Of a DNA stretch of 64,000 nt, positions 45,101-59,511 are shown one piece after another; the first letter of the stretch is position 1, and each line of letters starts with the position of its first letter. Source of the DNA: Trichaptum fuscoviolaceum (lineage: Eukaryota > Basidiomycota > Agaricomycetes > Hymenochaetales > Trichaptaceae); the NCBI GenBank assembly GCA_910574455.1, contig CAJSYZ010000010.1, positions 958,770 through 1,022,769 of the forward strand, given 5' to 3'. The notes under the pieces are model-generated. The model did no database searches. It was not told the DNA's origin and saw only the letters and a program-made list of their open reading frames with translations. A program made the translations under genes and the position numbers.

Positions 45101-47552
45101 CCCCCTCCTCCATTACATCATCCTCATCAGGATAAAGCTTCTTGAGCTCATCGAGACTTTCCTTGTACCTGAAACCCTCGCACTCGCGAAGTCCAGTCCA
45201 AAGACAAGATCCGGGTAGCACTACTTTCAGGAGACGAGTCGTCGAGACGGAGAGATTTCCCTGAATGTACAATTAGCACGAGGAATTTTTAGGCTAACAC
45301 AGTCTGAAAGAAAACTTTTACCTTAGTAAAGACAAGCTCCTTAACTCTCAGCTGTCTGATCATCGTTTCAAGCTTCGTGCGACACGCATCATCATCAAAA
45401 GCACTCAGATTAAACTCAGATGTGGAAGTATCAAGGACACAGATGCCAAAGCTACCCTTGTCAGATTCTGGGTCAAGTTCCCTGATTGAGACACAGTGTC
45501 CAGCCTGTTCATCAGAAAGCAGTTCGCCGTCGACAAGCGTGCCGTTTGTATAGACTTTATTCAGCTCCCTATTTCGAGGAAACGTTCATATAACTCGGAA
45601 TTATCCCAATAGACTTGCTTACCTTCTAACAATCTTGTCAGCTTGTGGAGCCTTTTTTGCCCCTTTATCTGCTGCCAGGCGCATTTCTGCACCAAGAGCC
45701 GTCTCAGATTGATCTACCCTACCAACCTTGTATCCTTTGGCAAGAAATTTTCTGGATCACATAAGTAAAGGGGCGTTGTCTTGAGTTATTAAACTCACGC
45801 AGCCCAGAAGCTAAAAGAGGACTCAGGAACTCCAACCTACTGAACATTAGTAGATGCAGAGTGTAAAGGCGACAGAGGTACGAACCATAGACATCTTCAC
45901 TCTCTCTGTCAGTTTGAGATCGAACTGCTGATGGCCTATCCTTGCATCATCTTCATAGAGCTATTATAGTTTGTCAGTGCCGTTCAAGACATGGCTCGAG
46001 GGTCCTACCTCCAAGAACTTTCTGCAATCACAAATCAGCACGTTTCAATTTAACTCCGAACTGACTAAGTCTCACCCCTTTTGAAAGAAGAGAACCTGCG
46101 CAGGCAAGATGTGAGTAGTGAAACGTGACGCGATGCAGTATTCCTCACAGTATCGTAATGATTTTGCTTGATCTTCTCGTTTATCAGCGAAGAGCACTCA
46201 ACAAGAATCCGCGAAATACGCACTTCCCAAAACTGGAGATAGTCGGTGAGTTACCACTGCCATCTATAGACAAACCGTACTAAGCAACATACCTGCTTCT
46301 CAAATGGAGTGAAGCTCTTCCACGCGCTTGGAGGAATGTAAAGAGTGCGAGGGTCGTAATTCGGGTCTTCCGGGCGATTCTTATCTTTCTAATTCAAGCG
46401 CGAAATCTTCAGTTAACATATGAGCCCAAAGGATCGAAAAGGTACTCACATCTCGCACATCCTTTAAAAAGTCGAACGGATCTTCCTTCTCCTTCTTTTC
46501 CGACTTCTTCTCCAGCGCGGCTTGCTCTGCCGCTGTTAAGAAGCTAGAGCTTCCCCCTGACCTTCCACTTTCACCTGTCCCGATCTTCTTAATCGACGGC
46601 CGGGATGGCTTATTTTCCGTTTTGTTCTTAGTGGATTTTACTTTCTTGGGAGCATCGGAGAACTCGGAGGCTGAGTCCACTTCTGTCATAGAGGAGCCAA
46701 TATCACTGCGACCAGAGGCTGACGATGCACGACGGGAGCTAAGAGCAGGGGCTTCTGCTTCAGAATCATCCATAGGTATAAAGTCAGAGTCTGAAGCAAA
46801 GGCATCCGATGAGCGTCCACCTATAAAAAGAATCTTGTCAGATTTTGTCGAAAATAATGATCATGATCTGGCCATACTCTTCTTAGGCAGAGCAGGTTTC
46901 TTGAAACGCGACAGGCGCTTTGTAAATTGATTGTCTTCCTCTTCATCTTCGTCATCCGATTCGTACATTGAAACGCGAGGCTTTTTCGCGCGCACTTGAG
47001 CAGTCAAGTAAGTAAGTATGCATTAGAAATGAAAGGTGGCGTACCTCTGCTCGATGGACTTGACATTCCCGCCTCTGATGAAAGGGCAGCAGACGATGCT
47101 TTGCCGTTTGTCTTTGCCGTCACTTCGTCATCCGAGTCCGCTGCCACCTTCTTGCGTTTCCCCCTTGTCAGGCTTATTAAAGGTTCGTCCTCCTCGTCAC
47201 TTTGCATGGCCATATCAATCGGGTCGCTTGTAGGCGGAGTACTTTTCAGACCGGCTGGGTCACTGGCAACCGAGGACGACTTCGCGCTTGCGACAGAGGA
47301 AGTTGATGGTAAGCCTTTCATAGATTCGTCCAAGGTTCTGCCAGTTGGCTTTAAAGGTGTTGAGAAGGATCCAGTCGATAGGCGCTTCGCTTTGTTGCTG
47401 AGTCCTTCGTCCATAGAGTTGTCAGTTTTGGGAGTAACGGTTGGTTTAGAGTCCTTGGACTGCAAAGGTGTCGCTGGCGGTTTCGACAGCCAGCCCATGA
47501 GGCTTTTCTGTTTCATTCCTCCGTTCGTGCCTTGCGGTTTTGCAGGCGCCAT
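42108..47552 (-). CDS. MSH6: DNA mismatch repair protein MSH6, many microexons
   Basis: MutS homologue that pairs with MSH2 (MutS-alpha) to detect base mismatches and small loops. The N-terminus ([26 protein letters not shown]) holds a QKSLMGWL motif close to the PCNA-binding PIP box, then a long charged Ser/Lys linker. The mismatch-binding domain follows with [28 protein letters not shown], the Phe-x-Glu site reading FLE. The connector and core domains ([55 protein letters not shown]) precede the ATPase: VALLTGPNMGGKST (Walker A), [34 protein letters not shown], and the C-terminal [21 protein letters not shown]. Walker A is spread over two 13-nt exons (43347-43335 and 43275-43263), and the FLE site over exons of 20 nt (46095-46076) and 13 nt (46021-46009). 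Not every exon border was resolved. Confidence 0.93.
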
Positions 47553-48374
47553 GATTTATGAAAGAACTGAATACGTTCGTGTTGTCGTGAAGTGTAGTCG
47601 TGAGGGAAGTTAAGCACGCACTGAGTCCGAATCGCAAATTACGAGACGCGTTATTTGGCATTGTTTGTTTTTGTAGGCGCGTCTCGGCGTTTTATCGCAA
47701 TGTCAAATCGATTGGATTACGATGACAAGTTTCACTGTAAAGTCCCAAGTACAAATCGTTATTTTATATATAAGTCATTTTGAAGTTGTAGTCTCGAGAA
47801 TCTTGGGAAAAGGTGCTTGCGAATATCCTCGGCATCCAGCTATCATATTCCATCGGGGTTGTTACCAGTTTCCATGGTCTTCAGAAACTCATCTTTAGCA
47901 CACAAGGGTGGCCTGTGCATCGGATAGCGAGGTATGCCACTAGTTCTCCGTGTCCGTGCCGAGTCGGACACCAGTTATAGCATCCCTTCCTATACTCCGA
48001 GTTCGATCGACATGCCTGATGTACACGCAACCTCGCGACACTAACCGGCAACATTGAGCAGCCAATCTTGAATCACTCCAAGTGCTGCCTTGGCATCATC
48101 GTTCACTGCATTTGGAGGTACATCAGTCGTCAGAAGACTCTTCGACAAATAATTATTCCCTCGCTGCCGAAAGTCGATCGTGCAGAGCAAATTCGTCACC
48201 TTAGGCATGAGAGTCTTCATTGACAATTTCGGTATCCTTGACCTGCCACTGATCGTCTTCCGACACATTTTCACCTATAAAGGCACAGAGTTGGTATGGC
48301 ACGAAATCTCAGAACTCGACTCGTTTCTAGCTTGACAAACATAGGAAACTGTACCTGAACAAGGCTTCGACAAT
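47553..48374. other. divergent intergenic region
   Basis: About 0.8 kb between the MSH6 start (-) and aldo/keto reductase 1 (+). No gene recognised; the short minus-strand frame at 48041-48274 has no support. Confidence 0.5.
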
Positions 48375-49928
48375 ATGTCTAATCTCACCGAAAAGACATT
48401 CTCGTTCCAAGGTGTTGATATACCTTTCCGTGTTGCCAATAAAAAAACCAACATGCCATATGGTCAGTATTACTTACCAGTGAAGAATAGTTGTTATTGT
48501 CTGATGTTGTTATCCACCGAATAGTCAAGCTTGGAAAATCCGGCTTGAGGGTCTCCAGGATCATTCTTGGATGCATGTCATACGGCTCTCCGGAGTGGCA
48601 GCCGTGGCTCCTAGAGGAGGACGAAGGCCTCAAACATATCAAGGCTGCGTGAGTCCTCGACCTTCAGGTTTCCGCCACGCTAACAAGCTTCCTGACCTTC
48701 AGTTATGATGCCGGTATCCAAACCTTTGACACAGCTGATATCTATTCGAACGGTCTTTCAGAGATCATCCTCGGAAAGGCCATCAAGAAATACGACTTCC
48801 CGCGTGATGAGATCGTCGTCATGACCAAGCTCTGCGGCGTCGTTGGTCGTACCCCAGGCGAGATATATTACGGCGGTATGGTCAACCACGAAGAGTACGG
48901 ATATGTGAACCAAATCGGTTCCAGTCGCAAGGTCAGATTTGTTTATTTTCTTCGGATACACGAAGAAGATGAGCTGACTGATCATCACGCAGCACGTCTT
49001 TGATGCTGTAAAGCATAGCCTTGGGCGTCTGCAACTTGATTACATTGATGTTTTGCAATGTCATCGATTTGATCCTTCGACTCCCATCGAGGAAACCGTA
49101 CGTATTTTCTTTATGAATACAAACCCTGTTTTGATTCACAGTTGGTTTAGATGCAAGCGCTCCATGATGTTGTTAAGGCAGGCTACGTTCGCTACATCGG
49201 AATGTCATCCTGCCATGCCTGGCAATGTAAGTAACCAGTTCGACATTCGTAGTGAGGGAAAGGCTAATGTAATAATTAAAATAGTCCATGCGATGCAGAG
49301 TGAGTGGGATGATGCATTCAGTGATATTGCTGTACTCACGTTGTCCACTTTGTCAGACTATGCAATTACGCACAACCTGACACCGTTCATATCGATGCAA
49401 AACCATTACTCGCTCGTTTATCGAGAGGAAGAGCGCGAGATGATGCCCACGCTCAAGCACTTCGGCGTAGGGTCTATTCCTTGGTCACCTCTCGCCCGAG
49501 GCTTCCTTTGTAGGCCACTTGGGGAGCAGACAAAGCGTGGTGACACTGATAAGTGAGTTTCCAACCAAAGTTTAACGGTCCATGCCATCAGAGTACTGAT
49601 TCCGTGAAGTATGATTTCTGGATACGGCCGAACTGAAGGAAACAAGGAGGTTGTGAAGCGTGTCGAGGAGATAGCGAAGAAGAAGGGACACAGTATGGCC
49701 CAGATTGCCTGTGCTTGGGTTTTAGCGAAAGATCCTGTGGCCGCACCTATTGTTGGCACGACAAATCTGAAAAACCTTCAAGAATTAGTCGGTAAGCTCA
49801 CACATAATGTCCAGATGTGGGCATCTTCTGAAGTATTCCTCGCAGAATCCGTACACATCAAGTTGACGGAGGAAGAGATAAAGTATCTTGAAGAGCCTTA
49901 TCAGCCTATGGCTGTCTTCGGCCACTAA
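48375..49928 (+). CDS. aldo/keto reductase, copy 1
   Basis: NADPH-dependent oxidoreductase of the aldo/keto reductase superfamily (TIM barrel), reducing aldehydes or ketones; substrate unknown. Exons 48375-48462, 48525-48648, 48703-48931, 48993-49097, 49151-49226, 49285-49299, 49357-49552, 49610-49791 and 49846-49928 give 365 residues. The catalytic tetrad is visible: Asp and Tyr in [11 protein letters not shown], Lys in VVMTKLC, His in LQCHRFD. The cofactor-binding part includes [29 protein letters not shown] and [15 protein letters not shown]. Exon 6 is only 15 nt yet encodes the conserved FHAMQ join. A close paralogue with the same structure lies in the opposite orientation at 61356-59786. 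By resemblance it belongs with fungal AKRs used in secondary metabolism or detoxification, but no cluster genes are adjacent. Confidence 0.92.
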
Positions 49929-50670
49929 GCCGTCCATGCCGGCATGAACATAGCGGGCGTAGTATCAGTCACACTTCGTCCAGAGCAAGTCCTTATTTAT
50001 CCTTGTCGAATTGGTATAGTTGAGAGCCATCCCCGGTGTTGTAGTTGAATAAGATCATCGGCGTCTGTTTGATTTCGAAATCGACACTATGTCACTGAGA
50101 GTCTTCTGATGTTGTAGAAACAGGCTCAGGCAGCCCACTAAACTTCTGCTTTTGTTGCTGATGCGAATTGTGGACGTTTAGCGAGCAACGCCTGTACATA
50201 AGGATTATGCTCACGTTCGAAGACCGAGCCCTTCGCCACACTAGTGTTTGAAGGAGGGCTTTCATTCGACTACACATGATTTTCCTTCGACGAGTGATAT
50301 GACAAGAGTTGGTGCTCGGTACAGTCAGCTGAATTGCTTCGACGGCGCATTCGTCCGTGTGCCTACTTGCAATGTTAAACCCATTACAGTGTTCAGTAAA
50401 GGTCTGTTCAGAATAAAATAGTCACGTTGAGGAAAGAACGAAAGGCAAATATGTAAATAGCCACTCAAATCCATCTTCAAGTTGTACTACTAGTAGTACT
50501 AACCGTGGGAAGAAAGTTCAAGTTCCCCATACTCAGGCTCGAAGATCGGAGGACGGACACGTCGCTTGGGAGCAAATAGACTCGGACTTGTATCAACTCT
50601 CAAGCAACTTCTTCAATTCTCTTCATCTTTCTGCTATAACTGTAAGTGCGGAGGAGACCATCACCAAAGG
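49929..50670. other. intergenic region upstream of SEC23
   Basis: No gene. It carries the perfect 16-bp palindrome GTACTACTAGTAGTAC at 50484-50499, about 170 bp upstream of the SEC23 start codon. Confidence 0.55.
50484..50499. repeat. CTACTAGTAG palindrome
   Basis: GTACTACTAGTAGTAC is a perfect 16-bp palindrome, sharing its core with the inverted repeat at 26738-26760. It may be a regulator binding site for SEC23; not proven. Confidence 0.7.
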
Positions 50671-53396
<2,726 letters not shown>

Positions 53397-53711
53397 TTGT
53401 GTCGTTCTCCTTTTGTGTATCTGCGTAGTTTGCCGAAGTTACTTATTGCAGTGTTCAGTTTGATCGCAGCGTTTTCCAATGTTTAATATTCATTATGAAG
53501 ACTAGATACTCCTTAAATATCACAGCGATTGTCATGTCCCAGAAGAAGACTGGATTAAATCCCACGAAGTACAATGCAAACGATTCAGCCTACGAGCTGT
53601 CAATGGTGAAACACGGCCTACCCCGGACGATCTCGACGAAAGATACTAATCAACTTGGAAATATTGTATATTGACCGGTAAAACAATACAACAAGAGGTT
53701 GTCAGTTCCCA
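53397..53711. other. convergent 3' spacer
   Basis: A 315-bp spacer between SEC23 and F-box gene A; nothing recognised. Confidence 0.5.
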
Positions 53712-55067
53712 CTATATAGTACATGTACCAATATCTTTATCCTTTACGTTCATTTCTGGTATCGATCGATAAACATTTCGCACTAGGTCTACTGAAATGT
53801 CTGTCAACATTGTAGACCTCAGGGAGAGCAACTTGTGCGCTTTTAGAAATGCTTCAAAAAACATCTCAAAGAACGCTTCGAAGTTTCTAGCACCTAATGG
53901 GCCGCCCGCAGACACGTTTCTGAGTGAGAAGGCGAACAATTTGTTTTCTTGGGCAGAGTCCGCGTAGAGATTGATACCAAAAGTTGAGGTGAATGGATGA
54001 TACGCATGTAAAAGCACTGGCGACGATTTTGATAGCTGAACAAGAGACTCCGGGATAAAATGTGATAGGTTTTGATCTCTCTCGATCGTTTTAAAAACGA
54101 CGTGAAGAGTTTGCAGCACGGGCGTGGCAATGAAGCGGAGTAAGTTTGGAGAGATGCTCGGTGTGTTCCATGCCAGACGGCGAAGTTGTGGTAATTCCAG
54201 AGAGGCGGCTAGAGTATTCCTAGCGAAGACTTGGGGTTGATGAAAGTCCGTAGTAGTCACTTCCAATTCGACTAAAGAGTGCTGGCAATGAGTTAGGAGC
54301 TGAAGTACTTCTTCGACTGTCAGGCTTTCGACCGTACGAGAGAGCCTTTGTTGAGTTAACATCAGTCTTCGTACGTTGTTGAACAACGCGTATGAAGATG
54401 GACGTATGGTAATGCCTTCGAGATTGATAGCATCCAACAAAGGGGCATTCAGTGCAAGATCTATGGGACCAAGAGGATCATCCCTGAGAAATAGAGTGAT
54501 ATTAAGAGACCTAAGAAGGGGGACGTGGGTATTTTGTGGGATGCAGCGGAAACATCCAGGATTCAACAATTGAAGGTTCTCTATCCTGCTGATGTTCTCC
54601 ATGATGAAAGTCAATTGGTCAAGATGGATTCTCGAGGCAGTGGTCGTGAGAGTGGTCGCGTCTAAAGGCAAGGTTTTCGAGCGCTTGATCCACAATTCTA
54701 CGATATCCGATAAGGCGGTCAGAGAATCGATTCGAGTCCAAAAATTGGGTGTATTGATGTTGATCTCGCGCCAGTACCAGCAAATACCCGTTAGATTGAT
54801 TAAGGCAGTTCGGTTCGGGGGCCACATTAGTCCGTGCCAGTGGGTGTTGTCACCACGGTAATAAAGGTAACCCTCGTCGATGGGTATCGTTCCGGATCTG
54901 CGGTTACACTCAGCCTCTCCGCATCTGCACCGATCGCGCACAACATAGTCGAAAATGACAACGAGTATCTCGGGAGGTAGATGATTGACATGAAGTTTAT
55001 CGTTGAGGTCCCTATTCTGTATCGTTGTGAAATCGGGTAACAGAAGATGATTGGTGCCAGTGGGCAA
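53712..55067 (-). CDS. F-box protein A with Cys-rich insert; start unresolved
   Basis: Long single open frame of about 450 residues with an F-box (HLPPEILVVIFDYVVRDR), directly followed by CRCGEAECNRR (C-x-C-x4-C), then the second half LINLTGICWYWREININTPNFWTRI and a leucine-rich C-terminal region (IENLQLLNPGCFRC, LRSLNITLF, LEVTTTDFHQP, LRRLAWNTPS). Probably an SCF adaptor. It is paralogous to the gene at 63440-62049, sharing FDYxVRxRCxC, WxRxIxI, FWTRI/V, LRRLxWNxxxxSPxLLxFIxTPxxQTLHV, GINLYxDS and KLFAF. The open frame has no ATG before the F-box: it opens with TTG. A possible remedy is a short 5' exon from ATG 55148 joined by a 39-nt intron, giving MIQQPIRNRDLN. The DNA at about 55015-55090 also contains a near-duplicate (NRDLNDRL/NRDLNDKL). 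Confidence 0.75.
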   Translation of the reverse strand: MPTGTNHLLLPDFTTIQNRDLNDKLHVNHLPPEILVVIFDYVVRDRCRCGEAECNRRSGTIPIDEGYLYYRGDNTHWHGLMWPPNRTALINLTGICWYWREININTPNFWTRIDSLTALSDIVELWIKRSKTLPLDATTLTTTASRIHLDQLTFIMENISRIENLQLLNPGCFRCIPQNTHVPLLRSLNITLFLRDDPLGPIDLALNAPLLDAINLEGITIRPSSYALFNNVRRLMLTQQRLSRTVESLTVEEVLQLLTHCQHSLVELEVTTTDFHQPQVFARNTLAASLELPQLRRLAWNTPSISPNLLRFIATPVLQTLHVVFKTIERDQNLSHFIPESLVQLSKSSPVLLHAYHPFTSTFGINLYADSAQENKLFAFSLRNVSAGGPLGARNFEAFFEMFFEAFLKAHKLLSLRSTMLTDISVDLVRNVYRSIPEMNVKDKDIGTCTI

Positions 55068-55148
55068 TCTATCATTTAGATCCCTGTTCCGGATCGCTGT
55101 CGAATAAGATGTTGAAGACTCGCTCTTTTATCAACGTTGTTGTATCAT

Positions 55149-56060
55149 CAGTGCAAGGCGTAAAGACTCAAAGGAAAGGAAGCACTGACAACGTCAAGAG
55201 CAGACGTGTTTCGCTGGCGCCGCTTGCGGACACCAAAAAGTATTTTACGCATGAGCTTATAGATGACGATTGTTGAAAGCGAGAGAATGAATTTCGTTAA
55301 AGCTGCATTGGTTAGCCGGCCTGGTCCACGCGCATTTTCAGTCTCCTCTAGTACTGCCTCCGAGGTTTCAGTGGCAGTGACCCTTAATCTTCGACAATTG
55401 GATCTAAAATTCCAAATACACTGGCATAATGTATGGGCTCTTCGGGCGAGCGGTACAGATGCGGCGCTGATTGCTTTAATATTCACATGCCTGCTTCGTT
55501 CTCTTGGTCACTTGACTTCATCTCGTACTTCAGACACGAGTAACATGTGAGACACACATTGGCGAGTAAAAGAAAGTATGATAGTTAAAGACATCGACGT
55601 TAAAGAGAGGGAGGAAAATAACAAAACAGAGAAGGAACCATGCCCGAGTCAGCCGCCGTAGGGTCCAAATAGACACAAATACGAGCACAATAGAAGTAAG
55701 ATATGCCCACGCACACCCGACGCGGTGGACGCGCCGGGCTGTGATTGGCTGATCACCCATCAATGCGAACCACCACAATGGACCTGTCGAACACAACACA
55801 GCTCTGAGTCTCACCACCATCTTCCTCTCTTATAACACACGCTGCTTGAAGCACGTCGGCTGGCCCCCTCCTCTCTTTCTAACTACTCACTTATACTCTT
55901 GACGACTCGATTATCTGACCGTCTTCAAGTTGCTCCCGCTCACGATATACTCAAGAACAAGAATTTTTTGTTTGTTTGTTGAAACAAACACACGATCAGC
56001 TTTGAATAACGATTTCTGTTGAACATTTTAAACATCAACTCGACGTAGGATCATACGATC
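55149..56060. other. divergent intergenic region
   Basis: Between F-box gene A and the membrane-protein gene at 56061. A TATAA at 55831-55835 and C/T-rich sequence after it suggest the promoter of the latter. A CACTGGCA copy is at 55429-55436. The hydrophobic minus frame at 55530-55820 is not convincing. Confidence 0.5.
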
Positions 56061-56966
56061 ATGTTGTGTGGAACGAGTCAAACTAGGATTCCTCTCGACG
56101 TACGTCTAGACAATTAATTTCAACTGTTTTGTCCTAACTTACACTTCGGCACATCATAGAACTCACCTACGACTTGCGCGCTTGATGCGGGCATCATTCC
56201 TCTCCCTTCCATCTTCCTCCTCATCTTCCTCGTCTGCTACATCCCCTTCAAGCTTTGGTCCTCTCGCGCCTCTCCTTCGCCGGCCAACAATAACCCGTAC
56301 TCTCAAACCTTTAAGCCCCTCCCTGTTCTACCAAAATGGGTTCATTACATCTATGTCGGCCTTGTGGTTTGTCTGCTGGCTATGAGAGTCCTCGAAGTTG
56401 CTCGCCTCATCGCAGCGAGCATGGGTGTCGGTCTTCTCCCGCTTGGCCTGATCGCAAACATCGTGGTACTTGTGATGCTTTGTCTCCCCGGCCTGGGCTT
56501 AAGTATGGGTACAGCAAGAGGCATTGAGGTTGCTATTGTACGTTGGATTTCTTTTATCTTTGCTTTGCAGGAATACTGATTTCTTTCCGAAGGCCTTATT
56601 ATCCTACTGGGCGTTGTCTACCGTTCTTGAAGTGATCAAGGTCGTTCGATTGGCAACATACAACCAACTCCACCCTGCGAAGGGGACGGCCTATCCCTCT
56701 TCTGACTGGTTACTCGACAATGCAGTTATGGTAAATATATATATGCTTTCTTTGCACATCTGTCTGACATTGTTTTCTTAACTGTACAGCTCGCTCTCCT
56801 CGCCATCTTCCTTGTTCTTGAAAGCATCTACGTAATCATCTCATGGCGGTCATCTAAATCGTACGACTCCTATGGCGGCGTGCGCCGCTCAAGTACTCCG
56901 AAGTTGCGTGACCTCGAAATTGGCAAACCAAAGGTTGCGTCTGGATCATTCATCCAAGGAGCATAA
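56061..56966 (+). CDS. small multipass membrane protein, four exons
   Basis: Family not recognised. Exons 56061-56099, 56160-56537, 56593-56730 and 56790-56966 give 243 residues; all introns are phase 0. Hydrophobic segments: IIPLPSIFLLIFLVCYIPF (about 25-43), YIYVGLVVCLLAMRV (about 75-90), LLPLGLIANIVVLVMLCLPGL (about 102-122), a weaker one around LLSYWALSTVLEVI, and LALLAIFLVLESIYVIISW (about 186-204). That predicts four or five membrane spans and a short basic/Ser-rich C-terminal tail (RRSSTPKLRDLEIGKPK). The N-terminus before the first span is short and polar. The regular four-helix layout recalls small fungal DUF membrane proteins, but I cannot name one. Start ATG 56061 is the first Met after the likely TATA element. 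Confidence 0.75.
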
Positions 56967-58097
56967 ATGGGCTCCATTCCGTTGTAATTTCTCCTTGTCC
57001 TGTACTTTGACTCGATGTAGCACGTAGCCGCATGTAGCGCTATTTTATCATGGATGTCTCTTGGCATTAGATCCAATCATGATTCACTGATGACGATGAT
57101 GATCTTCCCGTTCTACATAGTTGTTTGTCTTTTAACGCAATGAAGTGCGTTGCTACCAAACCTACTGATTTTGCTGTAACATTTTGCCTTGTAGCAAGCT
57201 ATATAGGTCGATTGTATCCCATACCCTTTAGGTCCTGCTATTGTAGGAATTTTACACACAGACATGCTTCCAAGCAGTAAGCTTGACTTGTCCATCAATG
57301 ATCATCCACCTAACTTTGTTTACGTGTGATTGTCACGGTGCCAGCCTGAGTGTTTGGTCGTGTTTGGCTTTCAAGTTGTCGATCTCAACTCAAACTTGAA
57401 CACTGGCGAAAAACCCATGCCAGTCACTCCTGCTACGACCATCAATCGAAACGAGTTGCTGCTTGCTCTCTTCTGATTTCTTGGAAGATGTCGATGACCA
57501 CTTTGCCTGCAACTCAACTCCTTTGCTATCTATGGAAACTATCTGGTGTTGCAAAGGGGGATGAGTAGTGACCAACTTTTCGTCGATTCATCCAGTTGTC
57601 ACAGCGAAAACTTTGAGCTCATCGGATCATCTACATCCATTCCGTATTCTAATCAATAACTACTTCGGTCCTCGCTTACTTCTGGAAACTAATAGCCTAA
57701 GCGCGTCCTGTGCAATATGCGACTGTATACTTTGCAGCTGCTAGATATAAGACCTCTCTTTGAGTGACACGGTACACTGTACTGTGCGATGCGACACAAT
57801 GCTGCTTTGCATGAAATGTAGATATGCAACACGAGTTGATCTTCAAGAAGCAGAGAAAAGAGTCAGTCTCACACTCCCCGCTCTTTCCATCTCATACCTC
57901 TGAATTTTAGAATTTGGAATCAGCATTGGATTCGCGAGCGAGCATTGCTCAATCACAAACTTCCTCGCATTCTGGTGAACGCTCTCTATAAAGTGCGCCG
58001 TCCGCCGCTACTGCCGATCGTCTCAATTCTCCGATTTCCCTCTTGAACAACCGGATCCGCTCTACTCTTTTCATTGACTGGACTGACTACTAAACCA
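56967..58097. other. intergenic region
   Basis: No gene. A TATAAA at 57987-57992, about 106 bp before the start codon at 58098, followed by a C/T-rich leader, marks the probable core promoter of the PL14 gene. Confidence 0.55.
57987..57992 (+). promoter_or_regulatory. probable TATA box of the PL14-like gene
   Basis: TATAAA followed by a G/C-rich patch and a pyrimidine-rich leader, at a spacing typical for fungal genes. Prediction only. Confidence 0.5.
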
Positions 58098-59511
58098 ATG
58101 ACCACTGACTACTTACCGTCTAAATTATTCTGCGTAGTCTTGCTCGCCCTCATATTCCCGTCCTACGTTTGCGCAGATGGCGGGTCGATCGCAAAGCAGC
58201 TTGGTCTCTCCTCGTCGACGGTCCTCCCTTTCCCTGAACAGACAAAGGGTGCATCTGATACGGTGAACTTCATAAAATCCGAGTGGTCCCTGCAGGATGG
58301 GATCAGCTTCGGTGCCAACGCGCTTGCGTTTGTGTCTGATCCTTTTGGAGGCTCTGGGTCGTCCTCCCCCTCAGGTTCAAGTAATTCGAGCAACTCTACC
58401 GGAGGGGGCAGTGGTTCGGGAGACGTGGTATTCGCTGTAACATACAACGCCGGTACCTACTCACATGGGACGGGCGGTGCGCAGTTCTATGCAACGTTCG
58501 GAGGGGAGCAGGGGTTCGATGCGATGTTGCTCTCATATGATATCGCCTTTGATCAGGTCCGTCGGTCGTCGTGTACCTTCATCACCACTACACTACATCC
58601 TAATCAATCCCCTTGCTTAAGCTTACGATTAACGACTGACGTGCTGATTGTAGGGCTACAATTGGGTTAAAGGCGGAAAACTCCCTGGCTTGCGTGGCGG
58701 CCCAGTCCTCAACTCGTGCTCAGGCGGCCGCGAACCGACCGGTAGCGACTGTTTCAGTTCGCGTCTCATGTGGCGCACAGATGGCGCTGGTGAAGGTTAG
58801 TGTCAACCATTATGTTTGCATATTTCTTCTGCTATCCTTGAAAAGTGCAGCATGGGTGGGTTGCTGACAATACAGCATACAGTATACGCGTACATCCCAT
58901 CCCAACCGGCACTCTGCAACGTAGAAGGCATTGAATGCAATAGTGATTACGGGTTCAGTATGGGTCGCGGAAAGTTCAAGTTCACGGCTGGACAGTGAGT
59001 GCAATGCGCCGTCCTTTCGGTCAATTAAACTGGTGTCGATATCATTAGGTGGCAAAATGTAGCAGTTTACTCGAAGATGAACGACCCACCGTCAGCGTCG
59101 AATGGTGCTATATCAATGTAGTAAGTAACCCAGCCTTCACCTCTATCTTTCTGGATTTAATCCCGCTCACTAGCTTCAACGGGCAACAAGTCTTCCAATT
59201 CACCGGCCTCAAATTCAGGACTAGCGCGGCCGTTACGGCTGGTGGAATGTACTTCTCGTAAGCCTTCGTTTGTGCAGGTTCTCTTCCGGACTTCTTGTGA
59301 CACTTGCCGTTCTTCTGGTAGAACCTTCTTCGGGGGAAGTGACAGCACTTGGGCAACACCGAAGACTGTGCACACGTACTATAAGAACTTCCAGATGTAT
59401 GGAGGAGTTGGGGTAGGCAGCACTAACTCCACAACGGGTTCGAGCACGGGCATAAACGCCACCGTTACAAGCTCGGGTTCCACGAAGACCAGCTCTGCGA
59501 AGAATGAGTAG
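58098..59511 (+). CDS. secreted polysaccharide lyase family 14-like protein
   Basis: Predicted extracellular beta-jelly-roll protein resembling the PL14 lyase family, which cleave uronic-acid polysaccharides by beta-elimination. Exons 58098-58556, 58654-58795, 58883-58994, 59049-59120, 59174-59257 and 59322-59511 give 352 residues. A signal peptide is clear (KLFCVVLLALIFPSYVCA). A Ser/Gly-rich linker (about residues 93-113) precedes the domain: LLSYDIAFDQGYNWVKGGKLPGLRGG, CFSSRLMWRTDGAGEVYAYIP, DYGFSMGRGKFKFTAGQWQNVAVY, NGQQVFQFTGLKFRT and MYFSTFFGGSDSTWATPK, in the order and spacing of this family. The C-terminus is a Ser/Thr/Gly-rich tail. The ATG at 58098 is used. A role in degrading plant or algal polyuronate or in remodelling the fungus's own wall glucuronan are both possible. 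Confidence 0.85.

Noticed and set aside
48041..48274. Short minus-strand frame upstream of AKR1
   Set aside because: No domain, no clear promoter, and shorter than many chance frames nearby.
55530..55820. Hydrophobic minus-strand frame of 96 codons
   Set aside because: It overlaps a likely promoter, has no conserved pattern and no supporting splice structure.
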